Source: DATJMJ01 sp035503915
GTDB taxonomy: Bacteria; Actinomycetota; Acidimicrobiia; Acidimicrobiales; Palsa-688
NCBI GenBank assembly: GCA_035503915.1
Contig: DATJSU010000035.1
Coordinates: forward strand, 1 to 13,616
Reading direction: 5' to 3'
Length of the DNA stretch: 13,616 nucleotides
Every line of letters starts with the position of its first letter. The stretch's first letter is position 1. Positions 6,276-13,286 of this stretch are shown here, piece by piece. The notes beneath the pieces were generated by a model. It was given only the letters and a program-made list of their open reading frames with translations, was not told the origin of the DNA and ran no database searches. The position numbers were made by a program, and so were the translations under genes.

Positions 6276-7004
6276 TCACTCCCAACGGAAACTGAAAGCG
6301 GCGAGCGACGGCGCCGCGATTGCCCAGATGCAGAGCACCAACCAATCGCGGCCCGGGACGACCTGCCCGTTACCAAGGGTCGTGTGCAGGGCGGCCGCAA
6401 GCGCTGACGAGGGCAGCCCGTCGGCCAAGGCCCTGAGCCCCCTGGGCAACTTCGAGAGGGGCAAGATCATGCCCCCAAGCAACAAGAACGCGAGCCAGAG
6501 GGCATTGGCCGTCGCCAAGACAACGTCGGCCGGGAGCCTGCCGGCCATGACCAGGCCGAGGCCCGAAAAAGCGACGGTCGCAAGGAAAGCTGCACCCACC
6601 GCTGACACCGCGGCGGTGCCCCCGGCTCCAGGGCGCCACCCGATCGCGACCCCCGCCACCGCGATGAGAACCACCTGGAGCAGCTCGACCATGAGAACGG
6701 AGACGACCTTGGCGCCGACAAGCCGAGGTCGGCCGAGGGGCGTGGTGCCGAGGCGCTTGAGGACTTTGTGCTCACGGTCAAAAGCCGTCGAGATCCCAAG
6801 GCTGACCATGCCCGTGGACATGATCGCGAGAGCGAGCAGGCCAGGGGCCAAAAAGCTTACTTGGTCGCTCGGGCGTGACAGAACCTTGGTCGTGGCAAGG
6901 AAAATGAGCAGGCCGATCGGGATGCCGAGGGTCAGCAGCAGTGACTCGCCTCGCCGAAGCGTGAGGCGCGTCTCGGCGGACGCCTGTGCCCAGAATGCCT
7001 TCAT
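6276..7004 (-). CDS. ABC-2 type exporter permease (partner of the ATPase at 7001-7936)
   Basis: The 242-residue membrane protein has about six hydrophobic segments (around residues 21-39, 51-72, 101-125, 132-155, 165-185 and 222-241). Between the second and third is the cytoplasmic stretch FDREHKVLKRLGTTPLGRPRLVGAKV, the characteristic ABC-2 coupling region (E-x4-L-x2-L-x2-TP). Such permeases pair with a separately encoded ATPase to export drugs, lipids or polysaccharide precursors. The substrate is not predictable here. Its ATG overlaps the ATPase stop as ATGA, so translation is coupled and the two products almost certainly form one transporter. Confidence 0.9.
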   Translation of the reverse strand: MKAFWAQASAETRLTLRRGESLLLTLGIPIGLLIFLATTKVLSRPSDQVSFLAPGLLALAIMSTGMVSLGISTAFDREHKVLKRLGTTPLGRPRLVGAKVVSVLMVELLQVVLIAVAGVAIGWRPGAGGTAAVSAVGAAFLATVAFSGLGLVMAGRLPADVVLATANALWLAFLLLGGMILPLSKLPRGLRALADGLPSSALAAALHTTLGNGQVVPGRDWLVLCIWAIAAPSLAAFSFRWE

Positions 7005-7936
7005 TGCGGGCCCTGCCTGGTGAGCCGCAAATAGATCTCTTCGAGCGGCGCCCGCCCAGCGCGGAGGTCGTTGAGAGGTGCCCCCTGCTGGGAAAGCCAG
7101 GCCGTGATGCGGCCGACATTGTCCGGCGTACCCGGCGCTAATGCGACGTAGGAGCCTGGTGGGCCCTCGCGCACCACGGCGTCGATGTCCTGCTCGAGCC
7201 GGCCAAAGTCCAGGCCCGGCGTGCTTGCCCAGCGCACGTGCCCCGGGCCCGCCATGGCGGCGAGCTCGTCGAGGGTCCCTTCCGCCGCAACACGGCCTTG
7301 GGAGATGATGTAGGCCCTGTCGGCCAGCCGCTCTACCTCGTCGAGCTCATGAGTGGTGAGAAGTACGCAGCCACCCCTCTCCCGCAGGTCCGAGATCACT
7401 CTTCGCATGGCTTGGCGCCCCTCGGGGTCGACACCCGAAGTCGGTTCGTCCAGGACCGCGACCTCTGGCCGGCCAACAAGCGCGAGAGCCAGGGAGAGGC
7501 GCTGCTGCTCTCCCCCGGACAGTCTCCGCCACGGCGTCCTCGCCACCCGTTGCAGGCCGAGCAGTTCAAGCAGCGCTTCGGGGCCCTCCGGCGAGCTGTA
7601 ATAGCTCGCGAACAGCTTCAGGGCCGCTCGGGGCGCCATCCCCGAGTAGACCCCGCCCCCCTGGAGCATTACGCCGAGCTTGGGGACGACCCGGCGCTTG
7701 TCGGCTATCGGGTCCAGGCCGAGGATCCTCGCCGTGCCGGCCGAGGGCCGGCGATAACCCTCGAGCGCCTCAACAGTGCTTGTCTTACCGGCGCCGTTCG
7801 GGCCAAGAAGCGCCACGACCTCGCCTCTGCGCACAAAAAGGTCCAGCTCCGCGACCGCTACATGGGCCCCGTACTGCACTCGAAGGGAACGGGCCTCAAT
7901 CGGGTTGCTGGTTGGGTTTGTGCCGGCCGCAGCCAC
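7001..7936 (-). CDS. ABC transporter ATP-binding protein (DrrA/CcmA-like)
   Basis: The 311-residue cytoplasmic ATPase powers the adjacent ABC-2 permease. It shows Walker A GPNGAGKTS (45-53), Q-loop Q92, signature LSGGEQQ (139-145), Walker B VAVLDEP (159-165), D-loop SGVDP and H-loop H196 (TTHELDE). About 100 residues follow the nucleotide-binding domain and carry the accessory C-terminal region common in multidrug exporter ATPases. The GTG start has no Shine-Dalgarno site. TACGGT lies 6 nt upstream, the same layout as ctaA. It is divergent from serS across only 50 bp. Confidence 0.93.
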   Translation of the reverse strand: MAAAGTNPTSNPIEARSLRVQYGAHVAVAELDLFVRRGEVVALLGPNGAGKTSTVEALEGYRRPSAGTARILGLDPIADKRRVVPKLGVMLQGGGVYSGMAPRAALKLFASYYSSPEGPEALLELLGLQRVARTPWRRLSGGEQQRLSLALALVGRPEVAVLDEPTSGVDPEGRQAMRRVISDLRERGGCVLLTTHELDEVERLADRAYIISQGRVAAEGTLDELAAMAGPGHVRWASTPGLDFGRLEQDIDAVVREGPPGSYVALAPGTPDNVGRITAWLSQQGAPLNDLRAGRAPLEEIYLRLTRQGPQ

Positions 7937-7942
7937 AGCCCG

Positions 7943-7948
7943 ACCGTA
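7943..7948 (-). promoter_or_regulatory. Candidate -10 box for the minus-strand ABC operon
   Basis: The minus strand reads TACGGT (TANNNT), then 6 nt, then the GTG start of the ATPase gene. The intervening CGGGCT is not a ribosome-binding site. This agrees with the other candidate leaderless starts in the window. The -35 region is not recognisable. Confidence 0.45.
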
Positions 7949-7974
7949 GCGTCAGGAGACAACTTCGAGCTTGC

Positions 7975-7980
7975 TAGCTT
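7975..7980 (+). promoter_or_regulatory. Candidate -10 box for leaderless serS transcript
   Basis: TAGCTT (TANNNT) ends 6 nt before the GTG of serS and CGTGCC lies between, so there is no Shine-Dalgarno site. The box is about 27 bp from the divergent box of the ABC operon, so the two promoters are back to back and could interfere or share a regulator. No T-box leader can fit in this 50-bp gap. Confidence 0.5.
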
Positions 7981-7986
7981 CGTGCC

Positions 7987-9279
7987 GTGATCGACGTACG
8001 GCGCCTGCGCTCGGAGCTCGAGGCCACGAGGACCGCTCTTGCACGCAAGGGAGTGCCCAGCGAAGAGGTCGAGCGGGCGGCCTCGCTGGACGCAGAGCAC
8101 CGGCGCCTTGTTTCTCAGGCCGAGGAGATGCGGGCGCGGGTGAAAGCCCTGTCCCGCGAGGTAGGCGAGAGCATGCGGAGCGGGGAACAGAGCCGCGGCG
8201 AAGAGCTGAGAGAGGAGAGCCGGCTCCTCGGAGAGCAACTCTCGGTCCTGGAGGAGCAAGCAAACGGCGTAGAGGCGCAGCTGCGCGACGCGATGCTGCG
8301 CTTGCCCAACCTCCCCGCGCCCGATGTCCCTAACGGCCTATCGGCAGCGGACAACGTGGTGGTAGAGACGGTCGGCTTCGACCCCGACCGTTACGAGGCG
8401 CACCAGCGTGTCCCGCACTGGGAGATCGGCACGGCCCTCGGGATCCTCGACCTCGAGCGCGGTGCGAAGATTTCGGGCTCCATGTTCCCCTTGTTCAGAG
8501 GCGCAGGAGCCACCTTGGCACGCGCCCTGTGCCAACTGGCCCTCGACCGCAATGCGGACGCTTTTACCGAGGTCAGGCCCCCCTCGCTTGTCCGTACGCC
8601 CGCAATGGAAGCGGTTGGGCAGCTGCCCAAGTTCGCAGACGATGCTTACCACTTGGAACGCGACGACCTCTGGGCGGTGCCGACCGCCGAGGTCCCCCTC
8701 ACGTCGATGCACGGGAACGAGATCCTTGCCGAACACGAACTGCCTTTGCGGCTGATGGCCTACACGCCCTGCTTCAGGCGTGAGGCTGGGGCGGCAGGGC
8801 GCGACACCCGGGGCCTGCTCCGGGTCCACGAATTTGACAAGGTCGAAATACTTGCCGTTTGTACTCGCGCGCAATCGGCGCCGTTGCACAAAGAGCTCAT
8901 CGACCGAGCAGCTGGCTCGATATCGGCACTTGGCCTTCCCCACAGAATGGTAGAAATTTGCACAGGGGACTTGGGGCAGTCCCAAGCGCGCCAGTTCGAC
9001 ATCGAGGTGTACGCGCCCGGGTCGGACATGTGGCTGGAGGTCAGCTCGATTTCCTGGTTCAGCGATTACCAAGCTCGGCGCGCCTCGATCCGCTACCGCC
9101 CAGTTGAAGGCGGGCAGCCACAAATTTGCGACACCCTCAACGGTTCTGCCCTTGCAGTGCCTCGCGTTTGGGCCGCCTTGGTCGAGACCTACCGCGAACC
9201 TGACGGTTCGGTGAAGCTTCCCGAAGTGCTCCACCCTTACTTTCGCGGCCAAAGGTACATCGCGGGTACGGTGACCTAG
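7987..9279 (+). CDS. serS: Seryl-tRNA synthetase
   Basis: SerRS charges tRNA-Ser with serine in the cytoplasm. The 430-residue protein has the normal length. An N-terminal long antiparallel coiled coil (about 27-100, charged heptads) binds the tRNA long variable arm. The class II catalytic core shows the TAE serine-binding loop (233-235), motif 2 CFRREAGAAGRDTRGLLRVHEF (262-283), CTGDLG (325-330), and motif 3 around TLNGSALAVPR (383-393). The more usual NGSGLA reads NGSALA here, a mild variation. The GTG start begins the family-typical MIDVRRLR. It is the first gene of a plus-strand run. Its TAG stop overlaps the next gene's GTG by one base (TAGTG). Confidence 0.97.
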   Translation: MIDVRRLRSELEATRTALARKGVPSEEVERAASLDAEHRRLVSQAEEMRARVKALSREVGESMRSGEQSRGEELREESRLLGEQLSVLEEQANGVEAQLRDAMLRLPNLPAPDVPNGLSAADNVVVETVGFDPDRYEAHQRVPHWEIGTALGILDLERGAKISGSMFPLFRGAGATLARALCQLALDRNADAFTEVRPPSLVRTPAMEAVGQLPKFADDAYHLERDDLWAVPTAEVPLTSMHGNEILAEHELPLRLMAYTPCFRREAGAAGRDTRGLLRVHEFDKVEILAVCTRAQSAPLHKELIDRAAGSISALGLPHRMVEICTGDLGQSQARQFDIEVYAPGSDMWLEVSSISWFSDYQARRASIRYRPVEGGQPQICDTLNGSALAVPRVWAALVETYREPDGSVKLPEVLHPYFRGQRYIAGTVT

Positions 9280-10205
9280 TGATACAGGTCCGGCACCTGT
9301 CCAAGCGGTTTGGCGAGAAGCTCGCCGTCAACGACCTTTCTTTCGAAGTGCACCCTGGGACCGTCACGGGCTTCCTTGGGCCCAACGGCGCAGGCAAGAC
9401 AACGACTCTGCGCTTGATCGTCGGCCTTGCCGCTGCAGACAAAGGTTCTGCGACGATCGATGGCGTCGCTTACCGGGACCAACCGGCGCCGTGCCGGCAT
9501 GTCGGCGCCCTTCTCGACGCGAAGGCCTACCACCCTGGCCGCAAGGCACGCGACCACCTGCTCGTGATGGCCAAAGCGTCACGTGTTCCCGAGAAGCGGG
9601 TCGACGAAGTCCTCGCGCTCGTCGGGCTGACGGACGTCGCAGGGCGCAGGGCAGGGACATTTTCGCTCGGGATGTCGCAGCGCCTGGGTATTGCGGCGGC
9701 TTTGCTCGGCGACCCGCCAGTACTGCTCTTTGACGAGCCCGTAAACGGCCTTGACCCAGAAGGAATTCTCTGGGTGCGCACGCTCCTCCACTACCTGGCC
9801 GGGCAAGGGCGCACGGTGTTCGTCTCGAGCCATCTGATGAGCGAGATGGCGCTCACTGCAACCCACGTCATCGTCATTGGCCGCGGCCACCTGATTGCCG
9901 ATTCGAGCATCGAACAGCTCATCAAGCGGAGCTCGGGGTCGGTCGTGCGGCTGCGCACACCTAGACCTGAGGTCGTACAACCAAAGCTCGAGCTCGCAGG
10001 CGCATCAGTCACGACTGAGGACGGGGCGTTGATCATAAACGGCCTCGGAGCGCCAGCCGTGGGAGATATCGCGTTTCAAGCCGGCGTCCCGGTCCACGAG
10101 CTCTCGCCGGTAGAGGCCTCCCTCGAAGAAGCCTTCATGGAGCTCACCCGGGACGATTTCGAGTTCAAGGCCCACGGGCTCGCTGCCGAGAGGACGCCAG
10201 CGTGA
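9279..10205 (+). CDS. ABC transporter ATP-binding protein (BcrA-like)
   Basis: The 308-residue ATPase has Walker A GPNGAGKTT (34-42), signature FSLGMSQRLG (128-137), Walker B LLFDEP (149-154), D-loop NGLDP and H-loop H185 (SSH). The FSLGMSQR signature, AYHPGRKARDHL segment and GDPPVLLFDEPVNGLDPEGI phrase are typical of actinobacterial BcrA/YxlF-type ATPases that work with a split ABC-2 permease. Its GTG overlaps the serS stop codon, so it depends on translational coupling to serS. The downstream permease overlaps it by 4 nt. The substrate is unknown. It is clearly different in sequence from the ATPase at 7001-7936, so this is not a local duplication. Confidence 0.93.
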   Translation: MIQVRHLSKRFGEKLAVNDLSFEVHPGTVTGFLGPNGAGKTTTLRLIVGLAAADKGSATIDGVAYRDQPAPCRHVGALLDAKAYHPGRKARDHLLVMAKASRVPEKRVDEVLALVGLTDVAGRRAGTFSLGMSQRLGIAAALLGDPPVLLFDEPVNGLDPEGILWVRTLLHYLAGQGRTVFVSSHLMSEMALTATHVIVIGRGHLIADSSIEQLIKRSSGSVVRLRTPRPEVVQPKLELAGASVTTEDGALIINGLGAPAVGDIAFQAGVPVHELSPVEASLEEAFMELTRDDFEFKAHGLAAERTPA

Positions 10206-11047
10206 CTCAAGGGACCGTACCTGGCGCTATCGGAACTGCCCTCCCGAGCGGTCCGCCAGGTTCGCCGCCACCTCCGGGGTTTGCGAGCACGTTGAGCTCC
10301 GAATGGGCAAAATTGCGCACGCTCCGCTCCACCCCGATAACCCTTGCCGTGGCCGCTGCCCTTGTGATCGGCTTTGGTGCCCTCATCACTTGGGGTGCGT
10401 TCGGGGCGCCTGCTCATCACGGCCACCGCACCGTGACAGATCCCGTCGGGGTCATCGAGGCCAGCTGGCTCTTCGGGGTCTTGGCGCTCGCCGTGCTCGG
10501 AGTGCTCCTGGTGACCAACGAGTACTCGAGCGGGATGATCGCTTCGACTTTCCTTGCCACACCAAAACGTTCCAGGGTGCTCGCTGCCAAAGTGGCAGTC
10601 TTCAGCGTCGTAATTTGTGTGGTCGCCGAGGCGGTCAGCGTCATCGATTTTTTCGTTGGCCACGCCGTCATCTCGGCTTTCCCGCAGTACTACGACCCGA
10701 ACCTGACAGGCCACAACGTCCTGCGGGCAGTGCTCGGGATGGGGCTCAACGCGACTCTCTCGGGGCTTATGGGCGTTGGCCTTGGCGCACTGTTGCGCAA
10801 CGCCGCCGGGGCCATTGCAATCGCTGTCGGGATTGGGTTCGTAGCCCCGATAGTGATGCTCGCCCTGCCCGCCTCGATCCAAAACCCATTGAACGAGTAC
10901 TGGCCGACCCAGGCAGGCCAACAGGTCGGCGAAGTCGCGCGCCAAGCGCATTCATTGACCGCGTGGTGGGGATTGGCGGATTTCTTCGCCTTTGTCTTGG
11001 TGTTATTGGGGCTGTCCGCCTATGCGCTCACCAAGCGCGATGCATAA
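10202..11047 (+). CDS. ABC-2 type transporter permease (partner of the ATPase at 9279-10205)
   Basis: The 281-residue protein starts with a Pro/Gly-rich cytoplasmic tail (14-26), then SEWAKLRTLRSTP, the amphipathic entry helix characteristic of this permease family. About six membrane segments follow (around 47-67, 84-104, 130-152, 172-195, 201-222 and 255-275). NEYSSGMIASTFLATPKRSR (106-125) is the conserved cytoplasmic loop E-Y-x-x-G-x-I of BcrB/DrrB-like proteins that contacts the ATPase. The GTG start overlaps the ATPase stop as GTGA. Export of a drug, lipid or peptide is the family-level expectation only. Confidence 0.9.
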   Translation: MTQGTVPGAIGTALPSGPPGSPPPPGFASTLSSEWAKLRTLRSTPITLAVAAALVIGFGALITWGAFGAPAHHGHRTVTDPVGVIEASWLFGVLALAVLGVLLVTNEYSSGMIASTFLATPKRSRVLAAKVAVFSVVICVVAEAVSVIDFFVGHAVISAFPQYYDPNLTGHNVLRAVLGMGLNATLSGLMGVGLGALLRNAAGAIAIAVGIGFVAPIVMLALPASIQNPLNEYWPTQAGQQVGEVARQAHSLTAWWGLADFFAFVLVLLGLSAYALTKRDA

Positions 11048-11107
11048 GCGCCAGGCTTTCGCGGTCCCTGCTGTCGCCTCATGCACCGAGGGGACAGGCC
11101 GAGCGCG

Positions 11108-11698
11108 ATGACAGCAAGAGATTTGTGGCTCATCAGGCACGGCGAAACCGAATGGAGCGCGTTGGGGCAGCACACGAGCTGGACTGAGCTCGAGCTCACG
11201 GAGGAAGGTGTGCGAGAGGTGCTCGCCGTCAAGCCGTTGCTCCGAGGCAGGAACTTCAGCCTGGTTTTGTCGAGCCCTCGCAGCCGTGCGGTCCGCACCG
11301 CCGAATTGGCCGGTTTCGAGCCGACCATCGACGAAGACTTGAAGGAATGGGATTACGGTGCCCTCGAAGGGATGACTATCGAAGAGATCCGAAAGCAGTA
11401 CCCCGGTTGGAGCATCTGGGGCGGCCCCTGGCCCGGGGGCGAACACCCCGACGACGTGGCGGCCAGGGCAGACAGGGTGATCGAGCGCGCCCTTGCGGTT
11501 GCCGGCCCCGAGCCTGTACTGCTGTTCGCTCATGGCCACATCCTGAGAGCCCTTGGTGCTCGCTGGTTACGCCGGCCCCCGACCGACGGCTACCTCCTCA
11601 AGCTCGGGACGGCTACGGTCAGCATCCTCGGGTGGGAGCATGGGGAACCTGTGGTATCCAATTGGAACGTGCCCGCCGACACCGGGCAGCTCGGTTAG
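11108..11698 (+). CDS. Histidine phosphatase family protein (phosphoglycerate mutase-like)
   Basis: The 196-residue protein is a histidine-phosphatase-superfamily enzyme working through a phosphohistidine intermediate. It has the catalytic RHG at 10-12 (WLIRHGETEWS), R58 in SSPRSR, E80 in EWDYGALEG, and the second catalytic histidine H142 in FAHGH. It is closest in feel to small acid-phosphatase or cobalamin-phosphatase-type members (GWSIWGGPWPGGE), not to glycolytic mutase. Substrate is unknown. An upstream in-frame ATG at 11081 would add nine residues without a ribosome-binding site. The ATG at 11108 is preferred because the family begins at TARDLWLIRHG, and GAGGGGAC lies upstream, though rather far. 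It lies 60 bp after the permease. Confidence 0.9.
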   Translation: MTARDLWLIRHGETEWSALGQHTSWTELELTEEGVREVLAVKPLLRGRNFSLVLSSPRSRAVRTAELAGFEPTIDEDLKEWDYGALEGMTIEEIRKQYPGWSIWGGPWPGGEHPDDVAARADRVIERALAVAGPEPVLLFAHGHILRALGARWLRRPPTDGYLLKLGTATVSILGWEHGEPVVSNWNVPADTGQLG

Positions 11699-11708
11699 CC
11701 CTCGGTCT

Positions 11709-12851
11709 ATGGACGGTCGTGACCCGCGCCGGACCGGGGTGCCCAAGCCTCTCGCTTCCCAGCCGCCGCCCCCCCAGCCCTCGCCCCCCCAAAGGCCGGG
11801 CCAGCCGGCTTGGCCGTTGCCACCCGGGGCGCCTGGTGATGGGTCGCCCCCTCCCCCGCCTCCAGAGGCGCCTCGTCCAGCCAGCCCTGGGTGGCCCCAG
11901 CCCGGGTGGTCCGGTTGGCCTCCAGCCACACCCCCCGGAGGCACGCCAGGGGGCTCTCTGGTCCCTGCGCCCGCTAGGACGGAGCCAGTAGGGGGGCCCG
12001 GTAGATCAGAGCCGGTAGGGCTCGGCCCCAACACAAGGTGCGAGCACCACCCCGACCGCCTTGCGGGCGCGATCTGCCGGTCGTGTAACAAGCCGATATG
12101 CGCAGATTGCATGGTCCAGGCGCCTGTTGGCTGGCATTGCCGAAAGTGCGTCCGCGAGAACGCGCGTACCTCGCCCGTAACCCGCTACCGCCCTGGGCGT
12201 CCCGACGCCCGTCAGACCCCTGTAACCATGGCTCTGATTGTCATCAACCTGGCCCTGTTCGTAGCCGCAACGGCGTCGCTCCGCCTTACCAACGACAGCT
12301 ACGCCGTCCCGTACCTGATGCAACCCTCGGGGCCGGACGAGTGGTACCGCCTGTTCGGTTCATTCTTCGTCACCAACAACCTGCTTGACGTGGCCCTCAA
12401 CATGTGGTGCCTGTACATAATCGGCCGGCTCGTCGAGCCGGTCCTCGGCAAGTGGCGCTTCTTCGCGCTCTACATGCTCTCGGGTTTGGGTGGGTCCGTC
12501 GCGTACTACCTCTTGGGCAATGTCCTGCAGCCAGCGGCGGGTGCCTCGGGCGCCATCTTTGGGATCTTCGGTGCCTATTTCATCCTCGCCCGGCGGGCCG
12601 GGGCGAACACCTCAGGCATCATCGGCTTGATCGCCATCAACCTCGTTTTCAGCTTCACCCTGCCCAATATCGCCTGGCAGGCCCATGTCGGCGGGTTGGC
12701 CACAGGACTGGTCGTCGCTTTCGGCTTCAGCCTGGCCCGACGGGGCCACCAGCGCCAGGAACTACTGGCCGATGTGAGCGTGGTCGCATTGACCTGCATT
12801 GGCCTGATGCTGCTCATGCTGCTCCCTGCCGGAGCGGCGAGCGTAGGATGA
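11709..12851 (+). CDS. Rhomboid-family intramembrane protease with N-terminal zinc-binding region
   Basis: The 380-residue protein has three parts. Residues 1-105 are a Pro/Gly-rich, probably disordered cytoplasmic tail. Residues 109-150 form a B-box-like zinc module (CEHHPDRLAGAICRSCNKPI, then C131, C134, C144 and C147). The rest is a rhomboid core of six or seven membrane helices: ALNMWCLYIIGRLVEP, GASGAIFGIFGAYF with catalytic S280 of the GxSG motif, and QAHVGGLATGL with catalytic H326. The oxyanion histidine of the usual H-x-x-x-N motif is Asp here (D227-x-x-x-N231). The frame is open from 11553 inside the phosphatase gene. ATG at 11709 is chosen because it is the first ATG after the preceding gene's stop, 10 bp downstream. 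No Shine-Dalgarno site is seen. Confidence 0.9.
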   Translation: MDGRDPRRTGVPKPLASQPPPPQPSPPQRPGQPAWPLPPGAPGDGSPPPPPPEAPRPASPGWPQPGWSGWPPATPPGGTPGGSLVPAPARTEPVGGPGRSEPVGLGPNTRCEHHPDRLAGAICRSCNKPICADCMVQAPVGWHCRKCVRENARTSPVTRYRPGRPDARQTPVTMALIVINLALFVAATASLRLTNDSYAVPYLMQPSGPDEWYRLFGSFFVTNNLLDVALNMWCLYIIGRLVEPVLGKWRFFALYMLSGLGGSVAYYLLGNVLQPAAGASGAIFGIFGAYFILARRAGANTSGIIGLIAINLVFSFTLPNIAWQAHVGGLATGLVVAFGFSLARRGHQRQELLADVSVVALTCIGLMLLMLLPAGAASVG

Positions 12852-12879
12852 ACGGGTACCTCGACGCTGGCGGGTGCCC

Positions 12880-12920
12880 GGGGGCGTAGGTCAGTGGAAG
12901 ACCGGCAGACTTTTAATTGC
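12880..12920 (+). pseudogene. 5' half of a tRNA-Lys(UUU)-like gene, 3' half missing
   Basis: The first half of a tRNA is clear: acceptor strand GGGGGCG (12880-12886), T8-A9, D-stem GGTC/GACC around the loop AGTGGAA (12889-12903), G26, then GCAGA and the seven-base loop CTTTTAA with anticodon TTT at 12912-12914. The 3' side of the anticodon stem is degraded (TTGCT where TCTGC is expected), and no T-arm or CGCCCCC acceptor strand follows in the rest of the window. It is 28 bp downstream of the rhomboid stop. It looks like a tRNA cut at the anticodon arm by an integration or rearrangement, or a decayed gene. Confidence 0.6.
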
Positions 12921-12954
12921 TCCTGACCAGGTAAAACGTCGAAATCGAGCGGAA

Positions 12955-12965
12955 GCAAGCGGACG
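12955..12965 (+). repeat. Direct repeat GCAAGCGGACG, copy 1
   Basis: This 11-bp word recurs exactly at 12997-13007, 42 bp further on. The second copy overlaps the end of the first GTTCTAGGGCAAG repeat, making a small composite repeat cluster. Confidence 0.5.
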
Positions 12966-12988
12966 TTTGCGCAGGTCAGACTGGGTGC

Positions 12989-13001
12989 GTTCTAGGGCAA
13001 G
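12989..13001 (+). repeat. Direct repeat GTTCTAGGGCAAG, copy 1
   Basis: This 13-bp word recurs exactly at 13032-13044, a 43-bp offset. It lies downstream of the truncated tRNA. The two copies could be binding sites (for example integrase arm sites) or relics of a small duplication. Confidence 0.6.
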
Positions 13002-13031
13002 CGGACGCCGGCGGAAGGGGAAAACACCCGA

Positions 13032-13044
13032 GTTCTAGGGCAAG
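13032..13044 (+). repeat. Direct repeat GTTCTAGGGCAAG, copy 2
   Basis: This is the second exact copy of the 13-bp word at 12989-13001. The DNA between the copies is unrelated to either repeat and shows no coding sign. Confidence 0.6.
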
Positions 13045-13062
13045 AATGAGGGCAAAACGGGG

Positions 13063-13077
13063 TGCCTCGGAGGCACT
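13063..13077. repeat. Short perfect hairpin GTGCCTCGGAGGCAC
   Basis: GTGCC and GGCAC flank TCGGA, giving a 5-bp stem and 5-nt loop, within a near-perfect 15-bp palindrome. On the plus strand only TCTT follows, so it would be a poor intrinsic terminator, although its place after the rhomboid gene would suit one. Confidence 0.35.
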
Positions 13078-13165
13078 CTTGACCGCCAGATTCCGGACCA
13101 GATTGACGGATTCTCCGGGAACGCCACCTCACCCGGACCCGGGCTGCCACGGTGGGCACGCGTAG

Positions 13166-13202
13166 TCTTTGGCCATGGTGTCGCTCGGTCGCCGGCCAAA
13201 GA
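13166..13202. repeat. 9-bp inverted repeat TCTTTGGCC / GGCCAAAGA
   Basis: Perfect 9-bp arms at 13166-13174 and 13194-13202 are separated by 19 nt. Neither strand has a T-run after it, so a terminator is unlikely. It lies about 90 bp upstream of the gene at 13295 and could be an operator or a recombination site. Confidence 0.5.
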
Positions 13203-13280
13203 AACCACCGCCGGGAGCTCGCCAAGGTGAGGCGGCAGTGCGCGGCCCGAAATGCTAATCAACTCGACCCGAGCGCCGCT

Positions 13281-13286
13281 TATAGT
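13281..13286 (+). promoter_or_regulatory. Strong -10 box TATAGT for the gene at 13295
   Basis: TATAGT matches the TATAAT consensus at five of six bases and ends 8 nt before a GTG start, the same spacing as at ctaB. The intervening CTGAGCTG is not a convincing ribosome-binding site, so a leaderless transcript is likely. No clear -35 box is found at 17-18 bp upstream. Confidence 0.6.

Noticed and set aside
5230..7023. Very long plus-strand frame (597 codons) with a textbook AAGGAG 5 nt before its ATG
   Set aside because: It overlaps ctaB in another frame and then runs antisense through the ABC permease. Its product is Arg/Pro-rich and without domains. The AAGGAG coincides with the reverse complement of the ctaA start region, so I treat it as chance.
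7937..7986. T-box riboswitch or attenuator ahead of serS
   Set aside because: The gap is only 50 bp and also carries the divergent ABC promoter. There is no room for a T-box leader, and the GTG appears leaderless.
12880..13120. tRNA-Lys interrupted by a group I intron
   Set aside because: No 3' exon with a T-arm or CGCCCCC acceptor strand appears downstream, and no convincing group I core (P7 GACTA-like segment with partners) was found.
12992..13262. Two overlapping minus-strand frames of 75-77 codons
   Set aside because: Composition is Arg/Pro/Ser-rich as expected for random GC-rich frames. They have no ribosome-binding site, no motif, and overlap repeats.
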